From positions 186,001 to 250,000 of the forward strand of contig CBFIAU010000003.1 in NCBI GenBank assembly GCA_965660675.1: DNA of 64,000 nt, read 5' to 3'. This document shows, piece after piece, positions 1 through 7,614 of the stretch; positions within the stretch are counted from its first letter, which is position 1; the number at the start of each line of letters is the position of its first letter. The notes beneath the pieces were generated by a model. The model was not told the DNA's origin, searched no databases, and saw nothing but the letters and a program-made list of their open reading frames with translations. The translations under genes were made by a program, and so were the position numbers. This DNA comes from UBA12202 sp002691725. GTDB lineage: Bacteria; Pseudomonadota; Alphaproteobacteria; Puniceispirillales; UBA1172.

Positions 1-918
1 GACGTTGATGGTGAAAGCCTGTCGATTAATAGCCTTGATATTAATGATGTCAAAAATGCCAGCGTTGGCGTTGATCTGAAAGGTCTGGCCTTTGATGGCT
101 ATGACGGCACTTTCAGCATCGCTGAGTTTTCTGTTGATAAGATGGATATCATTCCGCTGTTGATGGAAGACGAAGATGCCATTGCTCGTGATATGCTTGG
201 CATGAGCGAGATGACGCTAAAAGGTGCTGTCTTTGATACTACTGATATTAGTTTTAATCTGGCGCTTTTAAGCCTTGATGATGTGAGCCGTGATGGCGGG
301 CTAATCACTGCTGCTAATATCAACTTAGAAGGGCTGGTCCTGGATATTGAGCAAATTGCTGGACCTGATATCGCGCCAGTGATGACGCTACTTAATATCA
401 ATGAGATTGATATCAGCGGCTCCACAGCCTATGAGATTAGCCTTGCTAAAGGCACCGTCAGCGGCAGCCTTGGTCTTGGTGTCAAGGGCATGGGCGAGAT
501 TGATATAACATCCACTTTTGCCGGGCTGACAAAAGCCGCTTATGAAGACATCCTGGCTAATGCGGCGACACTTGAACCTGAGGACATAATCGAAGATTAC
601 GGGCTTGGGCTGGATAGCCTGTCGATAGATTACAAAGATGATAATCTGGCTGATACGCTCATTGATTTATATAGCGGCGGCAACCGTGCTGGTATGGCTG
701 ATGAAGTCACCGCTATGATTTCATTTTATGGCATGATGGCTCAGCAAGCAGAACTGGTTAGTGCTATTGCGCCTGCGGTTGGTGATTTTATTCGTGGCGG
801 CAATCAATTTTCACTTGCTGTGAAAGCGAAGCAGTCGCTTAGCCAAGATGTGCTGGCGCGCGCGATGGAAGTCGGTAATCTTCAAGATATTGTATCAATC
901 ACAGCGTCTGGAAGCTGA
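1..918 (+). CDS. Hypothetical protein, C-terminal part (5' end outside window)
   Basis: The reading frame is open from base 1 through the first internal ATG at 142 to the TGA at 916-918, so the gene starts upstream of the window. The visible 305 residues are acidic and rich in alternating D/S/I/L strands such as LSINSLDIND and INEIDISGS, which suggests repeated beta structure. A more helical part follows (about residues 225-275 of the visible protein). The pattern resembles large periplasmic AsmA/YdgA-like proteins, but no diagnostic motif is visible and the function is unknown. Confidence 0.7.
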   Translation, partial: DVDGESLSINSLDINDVKNASVGVDLKGLAFDGYDGTFSIAEFSVDKMDIIPLLMEDEDAIARDMLGMSEMTLKGAVFDTTDISFNLALLSLDDVSRDGGLITAANINLEGLVLDIEQIAGPDIAPVMTLLNINEIDISGSTAYEISLAKGTVSGSLGLGVKGMGEIDITSTFAGLTKAAYEDILANAATLEPEDIIEDYGLGLDSLSIDYKDDNLADTLIDLYSGGNRAGMADEVTAMISFYGMMAQQAELVSAIAPAVGDFIRGGNQFSLAVKAKQSLSQDVLARAMEVGNLQDIVSITASGS

Positions 919-957
919 TATATCTCCCCCTAAAAACGTCTTTCAGAGCTGACAAAC

Positions 958-1974
958 ATGGATCAGAGTGATGCCAAAATAGAGCGTGATCGCCCGGCGT
1001 TATATCAGCTGGCAAAAGAAGCTTTGCAGCTATGGTCTGTCCCCGAAGACGCGACTTTAGAGCTGATCAATATTTCAGAAAATGCAACATTTTTAGTGTC
1101 GGCACCGGGCAGCACAAAAACGATTCTTAGGGTGCATCGCCCGGGCTATCATTCGCTAGAGACGATTGCATCTGAGCTGACATGGATGGAAGCATTAAGC
1201 ACGGCAGATGTTATCAAGACCCCGGCTATTTTATGCGGTACCAATGGCGCGCGAATACAGCGTCATCAGATATCAGGACAGCCGCCACATGATATGGTCA
1301 TGTTTGCCTTTGTTGAGGGGCAAGAACCTGATCAAAGCCAGTCGCTAGAAAGCTTGTTTCATCATTTAGGCGGTCTGGCGGCGCGGCTTCATCAGCATGT
1401 CATGTCATGGCCATTGCCAGCTGGATTTACGCGCCCTGATTGGGATATTGATGGCATATATGGCCGCATAAAACGCTGGGGAGACTGGCGGCAGGCGCCA
1501 TATTTGACCACATCTATGCATACCATTTTAGAGGAAGCAGAAGCGCAAGTATCGCGGGCTTTACTGGCTTATGGCAAAACGTCTGATCGCTATGGGCTTA
1601 TCCATGCTGATATGCGTCTGGCCAATCTACTCGTTAAGGGCAATGATATGCGGCGTGTTCATGTCATTGATTTTGATGATTGCGGCTTTGGCTGGTTTAT
1701 GTATGACTTTGCTGCTGGCATTAGCTTTATCGAAGATGATCCACAAGTCCCGCATCTTAAATCCGCATGGCTCGCCGGCTATCAGGAAATCAGGCCGCTA
1801 TCGGCTGAAGACCTCATGATGGTGGATACTATGATCATGTTGCGCCGGATGTTGTTGCTGGCTTGGGTGGGCAGTCATAAAGATGCTGATATTGTCGCTG
1901 AGCTGGAGCCCGATTTTGGCCGCGTCACTGCCATGCTTGCAGAACGCTATCTGAAGGCTCAGAACGGCTCATAG
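958..1974 (+). CDS. Aminoglycoside phosphotransferase-family (APH) kinase-fold protein
   Basis: A 338-residue protein of the APH/choline kinase superfamily. The catalytic loop is HADMRLAN near residue 216 (HxDxxxxN), followed by the metal-binding DFDD near residue 237 (IDFDDCGFGWF). The N-lobe contains LINISENATFLV, as in the SrkA/RdoA and homoserine-kinase-II-like branch. It should transfer phosphate from ATP to a small molecule or protein Ser/Thr; the substrate cannot be read from sequence. The start ATG lies 39 bp after the preceding stop. A true antibiotic-resistance enzyme is unlikely because there is no resistance-gene context. Confidence 0.85.
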   Translation: MDQSDAKIERDRPALYQLAKEALQLWSVPEDATLELINISENATFLVSAPGSTKTILRVHRPGYHSLETIASELTWMEALSTADVIKTPAILCGTNGARIQRHQISGQPPHDMVMFAFVEGQEPDQSQSLESLFHHLGGLAARLHQHVMSWPLPAGFTRPDWDIDGIYGRIKRWGDWRQAPYLTTSMHTILEEAEAQVSRALLAYGKTSDRYGLIHADMRLANLLVKGNDMRRVHVIDFDDCGFGWFMYDFAAGISFIEDDPQVPHLKSAWLAGYQEIRPLSAEDLMMVDTMIMLRRMLLLAWVGSHKDADIVAELEPDFGRVTAMLAERYLKAQNGS

Positions 1975-2008
1975 CGATATTACTATTCCCTGATCTAGCG
2001 AAAATACA

Positions 2009-2836
2009 TTAGAAATAGCGTGTGATGATGATGCTGACCTCACCACTATTACGATGATAATTTGCGATGGTTGAGCTTTCGTTGCGGATATTTGCGCGGC
2101 TGGTTAAGCGCGTTTCTCCAGGTTTAGGTACGCTTAGATCACGCAGACCAATATGATGGGACAGCGTGATATCGCGCCTGATATCGCGCCTTAGCGTATC
2201 CCCAAAAGCAGGGTTGAGATTGTCATGATGGCGCTGGCTGTAACTAGCCGCAAGGGTGGTAATTCCAGGCAGAATATCAGTTGAGATATCGGCGCCAATG
2301 CGGTGCGTTGCATATCTGTGCCAAGGCGCGGTCGCGTCACTATAAGCGGTGCTGAAATAGCCGCCAAGCCGCGCGATATTATAGGTTTTTGCTATTCGGT
2401 ATCGTGCCATATAATTATAGCCCGTCGGCAAGGTTGCATTGACTTGCCGGCCTTTATAGACATGCCGTGATAATGCTGTCGTAAATGTGCCGCTCAGCTC
2501 GCTGGCAAGCCTGTGCGTGAGATTGATCTCACCGCCATAAATATTCAGATAAGGGCTTTCATTAATCGCGATATGATTGCTATTCACCGATGCCCCCAGG
2601 CGAAAAGACTGAAAATCGTGGATAATACCAATAATGGCGTTGGTCGAAGATAAATCCCCATCATTATAATGGCTATAATCACGCCAGTTTTGAATGAGCC
2701 GCATATTAACCTGACTTTGGCTCTGATTGTTGAGCCGATAGGTCATATTAAGCCCCAGCGATGACGACAAAAACTCCTCGGCTTGCGCCTGTTTATTTGA
2801 AACACCAATGGAATTGCCAATAACGGCGCGATTGCT
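2009..2836 (-). pseudogene. 5'-truncated outer-membrane beta-barrel protein, Slam/DUF560-like
   Basis: The minus-strand frame is open from 2836 down to the stop at 2009; the first start-like codon is a TTG at 2770. It encodes alternating polar/hydrophobic strands ending in an aromatic residue (TRYF), as outer-membrane barrels do. The end of the protein (LRRDIRRDITLSHH, then RANIRNESSTIANYHRN) resembles the last strands of surface lipoprotein assembly modifier (DUF560) barrels. No signal peptide or TPR N-terminal domain is present. The frame hits a TAA exactly where the foreign ccoI remnant begins, so the gene appears to have lost its 5' part. A 12-bp duplication at 2167-2190 gives the RRDIRRDI repeat. 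Confidence 0.6.
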
Positions 2837-4687
2837 TTACCGGTACTGATATTTTCCGCCCAGCCGTTTTTTATCCATGCGGTTCAAGCGTTGCGGGTGT
2901 GGCGGCTGAACATGGATGTACCGATATCGCTGGCGATTCTTTTGGCCGCGGGTAATTCGCTCTATGCCGCCCTAACCGGTGAGGCAGAGGCCTATTTTGA
3001 TGCCGCGTTGGCATTGACATTTTTCTTGTTGGCAGGCCGTTATTTAGACCTGAAGGCGCAAGGCAGGGCAAAATCCGCCGCCGCAGGATTAGCAAAATTG
3101 CAAGTCAACATAGCCACCAAAATCACCCATGGTATCGCCGAACGCGTTGCGGTTGATCAACTGGTCATAGGCGATGTGATCCGCATTTTGTCGGGCGATG
3201 TGATCCCTGCCGATGGGGTGGTCAGCCGAGGTGAGAGCGTATCGGACCGCGCCTTTATCACAGGGGAATCTGTGCCTATCCCCCTGACCAAGGGGGAGGT
3301 GGTTTTTGCCGGGGAAAGCAACCTGACAGGATAGATGGATATCATGGTCACTAAACCCAGCCAAGACAGCCTTTTGCAGCATATCATTATGCTGGTGGAA
3401 CAGGCTGAACAGGGGCGCAACCGCTATACCGCTATCGCTGATCGCGCGGCGGCGATTTATGCTCCTATGGTGCATCTGACGGCGGCGGCGGCCTTTGGGT
3501 TCTGGTTGCTGATGGGGGCAGACCCGCGCATGGCGCTAAATACCGCTATTGCGGTGCTGATCATTACCTGCCCCTGCGCCTTGGGGTTGGCGGTGCCGGT
3601 GGTGATGACTGTGGCGAATGCCAGACTGTTTGCTCAGGGGGTTTTGCTCAAATCTGCTACTGCGCTGGAACGGCTGGCTGGGGTGGATATGATCCTCTTT
3701 GATAAGACTGGCACCTTGACCAGTGGGCGGTTTGCCCTGCCGCATCTGATGCCTTTGCCCGCCAGGCAACGCGCCATGCTATATGCTTTGGCTTCAGCCT
3801 CGCATCATCCTTATACAAAGGCGGTGGTGGCGGCCATGCACCCCCAGTTAGGCACGCTTACTGTACCAGAGTTTGACGCCGTCACCCACTACCCTGGCAA
3901 GGGGGTGGAAGCCAAACAAGGCCGCACCATCATTCGTCTGGGCCGGCCTGATTGGGTGGATGCGGCGGCTCATATAGATCAGACCGCTCCGGTGGCATGG
4001 CAACGCGGCCTTGCCTTTCGTGTGGGTAAGGGGGCGTCTGTCTTTCTGCCTGTTGAGGAAGAGATCAGGCCCGGCACCGCGGCGATGCTGACGCGGCTGG
4101 ATCAGGCAGGGTATCGGCGTGCCTTAGTGACGGGGGATCAGGATACTGCCGGCCGCGAGATCGCGGCAACGCTAGGCTTTGATGAGGTTCATACCGCCAT
4201 GACGCCAGAGGCCAAAGCCGCTCTGGTGGCGGCGCGTGTTGCCCAGGGTGAGGCGGTGATGATGGTCGGCGATGGGCTTAATGATGCGCCGGCGATGGCT
4301 GGGGCAGGGGTTGGCGCAGGGCTGTCGCTTGCTCCGGCTAGTGCCAATGACGCGACCCGGGCGGCGGCGGATGTTGTGGTGCTTGGCATGGCAAAGGATG
4401 GCATGGAAAAGGATAGCATGGGGGGACAGGGTATTGGGAGACAGGGTATTGGGGGGCAGGCGGCGGATACGCTCTCGCTTCAGGTGTTGCCGTATGTGTT
4501 ACGGGTGTCGCGGTTGGCGCGGCGGCGGATGCTTCAAAATTTTGGCTTGGCGGCGGCGTATAATCTGATCGCGGTTCCGCTGGCCTTTGCTGGGTTGGCG
4601 ACGCCATTGCTGGCGGCGTTGGCGATGTCGGCGTCGTCGCTGACGGTGTCGCTTAATGCGTTGCGCTTGCCGAGGGAAGACACATGA
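2801..4687 (+). pseudogene. ccoI: Remnant of cbb3-oxidase copper-transporting P1B ATPase CcoI/FixI
   Basis: Residues read from about 2825 match the middle and C-terminal parts of CcoI/FixI, the P-type ATPase that supplies copper to cytochrome cbb3 oxidase. Visible are the NMDVPISLAILLA segment, the actuator TGES loop (ITGESVPI), the CPC metal site (TCPCALGLAVPVV), the phosphorylation site DKTGTLTSG and the hinge GDGLNDAPAM. The N-terminal metal-binding domain and first helices are missing. An in-frame TAG at 3332-3334 splits the frame after NLTG; the frame downstream is otherwise intact. Five 15-bp repeats (4385-4459) add pentapeptides (GMAKD, GMEKD, SMGGQ, GIGRQ, GIGGQ) before the last helices. 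By eye the segment is clearly more GC-rich than its neighbours. It overlaps ccoS by 4 bp, the normal operon arrangement. Confidence 0.85.
4385..4459 (+). repeat. Five tandem 15-bp units inside ccoI remnant
   Basis: Units start at 4385, 4400, 4415, 4430 and 4445. The first two are near identical (ggcatggcaaaggat type) and the last two form a second near-identical pair (ggtattgggagacag type). Each unit encodes five residues, so the reading frame is kept. Confidence 0.85.
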
Positions 4688-4878
4688 ACGTGCTGTTGCT
4701 GTTGATACCGGTGTCGCTCATGCTTGGGTTAATCGGGCTTGGGTTTTGTGTGTGGACGGTGCGCTCGGATCAATATCGTGACCCTGAGGGCGACGCCCGC
4801 CGTATTCTGGATACCCGTTATGATGCCGCGCCAATACCCCCGGCGGATGAACGAAAAACCCCACCGCGGAAACGTTGA
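4684..4878 (+). CDS. ccoS: cbb3-type cytochrome oxidase assembly protein CcoS
   Basis: A 64-residue protein with one N-terminal transmembrane helix (LLLLIPVSLMLGLIGLGFCV), then the CcoS-typical stretch RSDQYRDPEGDARRIL and a charged tail. CcoS is needed for cofactor insertion into cbb3 oxidase and normally follows ccoI. Here its ATG overlaps the ccoI stop (ATGA). The gene looks intact, but its partner is broken and no ccoNOQP or ccoGH genes are in the window. It is probably a passenger on a transferred fragment. Confidence 0.85.
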   Translation: MNVLLLLIPVSLMLGLIGLGFCVWTVRSDQYRDPEGDARRILDTRYDAAPIPPADERKTPPRKR

Positions 4879-4964
4879 ACATTATAAAAATGGGAATTAT
4901 ACACAACCTTCTCTATTTTTAATATGCAAATGGCCATCACGATAATCCCGCCTCAAAAGAGGCA

Positions 4965-5210
4965 TCAGCCTTGATCGGGGCAGACCTTCTCCGGTGATAC
5001 GGCATGGGCATGGGCATTGCGCTTGCGCTTGGCGATCTTACGGGCTTCATCGACGCTCATGTGGTCGGCATTACCGATGGGTTCATAGACCCTGATGCCC
5101 GTGCGTGTCGCCTGATGAACAAAACTCCGTTGCCCTTTCGGCGTGATGCGCAAATGCAATCCTTTTAGCTTGCAATCGTGAATGATATAAGTTTTCTTAT
5201 GAGGTAAGGC
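4965..5210 (-). pseudogene. Tyrosine integrase remnant (N-terminal arm-binding domain)
   Basis: The minus-strand frame is open from 5210 to the stop at 4965. From about 5207 it reads LPHKKTYIIHDCKLKGLHLR, then ITPKGQRSFVHQ and MSVDEARKIAKRKRNAHAHA. This is the beta-sheet arm-binding domain (DUF4102 type) of phage or island integrases, in which D-x-x-LKGL-x-LR-(I/V)TP and the later EAR motif are typical. The core-binding and catalytic R-H-R-Y domains are absent and there is no good start codon (only a TTG at 5159). It is a fragment next to the GC-rich cco remnant, consistent with a decayed integrated element. Confidence 0.7.
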
Positions 5211-5309
5211 TCATAATACAAGAATAGGTGTCAGGGAACGTATCGTCATAATAACCTCCCTTTTTGGGTAAGTTTTGTGTTCGAATCTTCCCGGGTTTAC
5301 AAAAAGGCG

Positions 5310-6533
5310 ATGGTGATTAATATGTGTTCTCAACGGGTAAGCAGTCTTAACAGCGGTTATGATGTGGTGATTATAGGCGGTGCTATGATTGGCTCATCTT
5401 GTGCGTGGTTTCTTAAAAAACATTATGGGTTTAATGGCTCGGTTCTCGTGATTGACCGTGATTTGAGTTATGAATGGGCGTCAACGTCGCATACCAATTC
5501 ATGCGTCAGGCAACAATTTTCTAATGAGCTTAATGTCCGTATATCGCAATTCACGGCAGAGTTTATTAAGGATTTCAAAACATATATGGCGCCTGAGCCA
5601 GATGTCCCGGAATTGCGTATCCAGAACTTTGGATATATTTATCTCACCGATGATCCGGCAAAAGCAGAGATCCTAAAAAAGCTACAAGCTATTCAAGCTG
5701 ATCTTGGCGCAGGAACACAAGTTCTGACCCCAGATGAGATTGCCGCCCGCTATCCGTTTTATAATCTTGACGGGATTATTCTTGGCTCGCTTAACACCAA
5801 GGATGAAGGCTATTTCGAAGGCAGTACTATTTTTGAGTGGTTCAGGCGAAGCGCCAGACATGCCGGTGTTGAATATATCGAAAATGAAGTCACGGCGATT
5901 GACCGAACAGGCCGCAAGGTGAACAGCGTTACCCTGGCCACAGGGGAGACTATCAAGGCTGGCACAATCATCAATGCCTCAGGCACAAGAGCATCAAAAA
6001 CAGCAGAACTTGCAGGCTTTGATGCTTTGCCAGTTGAGCCGCGACTGCGCTATACCTACATCATTGAGGCGGCTGACCCTCTCGATCAGGATTTGCCATT
6101 AACGATTGATCCAACAGGTATTCATTATCGCACATATGGCAGTCATTATATGGTCGGCTCACCGCCTGAAGATGATTACCCCCGCGCGCATGATGATTTT
6201 GTTATGGATCATGGCTATTGGGAAAATCATGTCTGGCCAATACTGGCAACTCGGATACCGGCCTTTGAGAGAGTGAAGCTGATTAATGTTTGGCCCGGTC
6301 ATTATTCATATAATACGCTTGATCAGAACGCAATTGTAGGGCTGCATCCCGATTGCGATAACTTCATCTTTGTAAATGGGTTTTCAGGCCATGGCTTGCA
6401 GCAATCACCAGCTATGGGCAGAGGCGTCGCAGAATTGATTTTGCATGGAAAATATGAAAGTCTGGATTTAAGCCCATTGGGGGTAGAGCGCATTATCGAA
6501 AACCGCCCCTATCTTGAAATGGCTGTCATATAA
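5310..6533 (+). CDS. FAD-dependent oxidoreductase, DAO family, FOXRED1-like
   Basis: A flavoprotein of about 407 residues. The N-terminal Rossmann motif is DVVIIGGAMIGSS (about residues 18-30 from this start). It continues into IDRDLSYEWASTSHTN and CVRQQFSNELNVRIS, the arrangement seen in FOXRED1-like and sarcosine-oxidase-like DAO proteins. The C-terminal FAD segment is GFSGHGLQQSPAMGRGVAEL. The likely reaction is oxidation of a secondary or N-methylated amine; the substrate is unknown. FOXRED1 itself is a mitochondrial complex I assembly factor, and I infer nothing about that role here. The frame can also start at a GTG at 5277 or an ATG at 5322. 5310 is preferred because an AGG lies just upstream, but the start is uncertain. 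Confidence 0.8.
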   Translation: MVINMCSQRVSSLNSGYDVVIIGGAMIGSSCAWFLKKHYGFNGSVLVIDRDLSYEWASTSHTNSCVRQQFSNELNVRISQFTAEFIKDFKTYMAPEPDVPELRIQNFGYIYLTDDPAKAEILKKLQAIQADLGAGTQVLTPDEIAARYPFYNLDGIILGSLNTKDEGYFEGSTIFEWFRRSARHAGVEYIENEVTAIDRTGRKVNSVTLATGETIKAGTIINASGTRASKTAELAGFDALPVEPRLRYTYIIEAADPLDQDLPLTIDPTGIHYRTYGSHYMVGSPPEDDYPRAHDDFVMDHGYWENHVWPILATRIPAFERVKLINVWPGHYSYNTLDQNAIVGLHPDCDNFIFVNGFSGHGLQQSPAMGRGVAELILHGKYESLDLSPLGVERIIENRPYLEMAVI

Positions 6534-6566
6534 TCTCTCATGTGAATGATCGAAAGGAACATCATC

Positions 6567-7004
6567 ATGCCAACGCTGACTGGAATTGCTATCACTCCTA
6601 AACTGCTTGCCCCAATGGAAGCGCGAGACGAGGCCGAGGTTACCATTGCAGAAGGGATCACAGGTGATGCGCGTGGCAAGAAAAGATCACGTCAGGTCAG
6701 CGTTCTGTTTGAAGATGATTGGCAAGATGCTTGCGCTGAGATTGGCGAAAGTCATGACTGGATGAAACGTCGTGCTAATCTTTATGTATCGGGCTGTCGG
6801 TCACCACAAGCCATAGGTGAGATTATTCGCATTGGCGCGGTTGAGCTTGAAGTGACGGAAGAAACCGAGCCATGTGAGATGATGGATGCAATCAGCCAGG
6901 GATTGCGCCAAGCGCTAACGCCTGCATGGCGTGGCGGTGTCTGTTGCCGTGTCAAAACTGGCGGTATGATTACAACTGGCGATGGTGTTTCTGTCGATAA
7001 ATAG
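6567..7004 (+). CDS. MOSC domain-containing protein
   Basis: A 145-residue single-domain MOSC protein. The signature runs RRANLYVSGC, then GEIIRIGAVELEVTEETEPC with the conserved cysteine of the molybdenum-cofactor sulfurase C-terminal domain. MOSC proteins bind or deliver sulfur and molybdenum cofactor; the partner enzyme is not identifiable. The start is set at 6567 because GAAAGGA lies at a proper distance; an ATG at 6546 is in frame but lacks a ribosome site. It sits 33 bp after the flavoprotein gene on the same strand and may share its transcript. Confidence 0.85.
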   Translation: MPTLTGIAITPKLLAPMEARDEAEVTIAEGITGDARGKKRSRQVSVLFEDDWQDACAEIGESHDWMKRRANLYVSGCRSPQAIGEIIRIGAVELEVTEETEPCEMMDAISQGLRQALTPAWRGGVCCRVKTGGMITTGDGVSVDK

Positions 7005-7017
7005 GCTGGTTACGACG

Positions 7018-7050
7018 TGACTTGAAGTCATGTGATGATCGCGCTAGTAT
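7018..7050 (+). promoter_or_regulatory. Promoter with palindromic operator upstream of Fur-family gene
   Basis: A -35-like TTGAAG (7022-7027) and a -10-like TAGTAT (7045-7050) are separated by 17 bp. A perfect 13-bp dyad, TGACTTGAAGTCA, spans 7018-7030 and covers the -35 box. Its position suggests a repressor site, plausibly autoregulation by the downstream Fur-family protein (inference). Confidence 0.5.
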
Positions 7051-7076
7051 AGAAACATTCAAAACTGGAAAGCAAT

Positions 7077-7484
7077 ATGACGAACATCATCGACAAATGT
7101 CTAGAAGCAGGTCTCCGAATTACCAATCAACGCCGAATTATTATTGAGCTTATTGATAGCGCCGATGATCACCCTGATGTTGATACCATTTACCGGCGAG
7201 CCATTGATATTGATGATACGATCTCACTTGCGACTATCTATCGGACGGTTAGCCTTCTTGAACAAGCTGATCTTATTGAAAAAATTGAAGTGGGTGATGG
7301 CAAGGCCAGATATGAGCTGGCACGCGGCCATCACGAACATCTGGTTGATATTGATAGCGGCGAGATACATGAGTTTTTTCACGCCGAATTAGAGGCTCTC
7401 AAAGAAAAAATTGCCCATGATATGGGGTTTGATCTGGTTGGGCATCGCTTGGAATTATTTGGCCGTAAGCTGAAAAAAGACTGA
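7077..7484 (+). CDS. Fur-family transcriptional regulator
   Basis: A 135-residue regulator with the Fur winged helix (LRITNQRRIIIELI, ISLATIYRTVSLLEQADLI) and the C-terminal dimer/metal domain. The metal region reads HHEHLVDIDSGEIHEF, where canonical Fur has HHDHLICLDCG. The CxxC structural zinc ligands are absent, as in several alphaproteobacterial Fur/Mur proteins. It probably senses iron or manganese and controls uptake genes. It precedes an iron-type ABC permease by 130 bp, and a palindrome overlaps its own promoter. Confidence 0.85.
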   Translation: MTNIIDKCLEAGLRITNQRRIIIELIDSADDHPDVDTIYRRAIDIDDTISLATIYRTVSLLEQADLIEKIEVGDGKARYELARGHHEHLVDIDSGEIHEFFHAELEALKEKIAHDMGFDLVGHRLELFGRKLKKD

Positions 7485-7533
7485 TCCTTATATCATCATT
7501 ATGGTCATGGCTGAGAGCATCTTGCGACCTTTT

Positions 7534-7559
7534 TGCAACTCATTCTCATTAACATTGCA
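7534..7559 (+). promoter_or_regulatory. Possible metal-regulator site before the permease gene
   Basis: An AT-rich segment is bounded by TGCAA (7534-7538) and TTGCA (7555-7559), with CATTCTCATT inside. It lies 56 bp upstream of the permease start. Arms of this kind occur in alphaproteobacterial Fur/Irr-type operators, but the interior is not symmetrical, so support is weak. Confidence 0.3.
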
Positions 7560-7614
7560 TTTCATGGCGTGAGTGATAGGATGCGCCTCGCATTAATCCG
7601 GTGATAGCGAGACC

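Noticed and set aside
2871..3475. Minus-strand reading frames across the ccoI remnant
   Set aside because: They are antisense shadows without ribosome sites, and the plus-strand frame has clear ATPase motifs.
5279..5292. GTTCGAATC followed by CCCGGG next to the integrase fragment, looking like a tRNA T-loop or attachment core
   Set aside because: The flanking bases do not pair as a T-stem, no acceptor or anticodon arm fits, and no CCA end follows.
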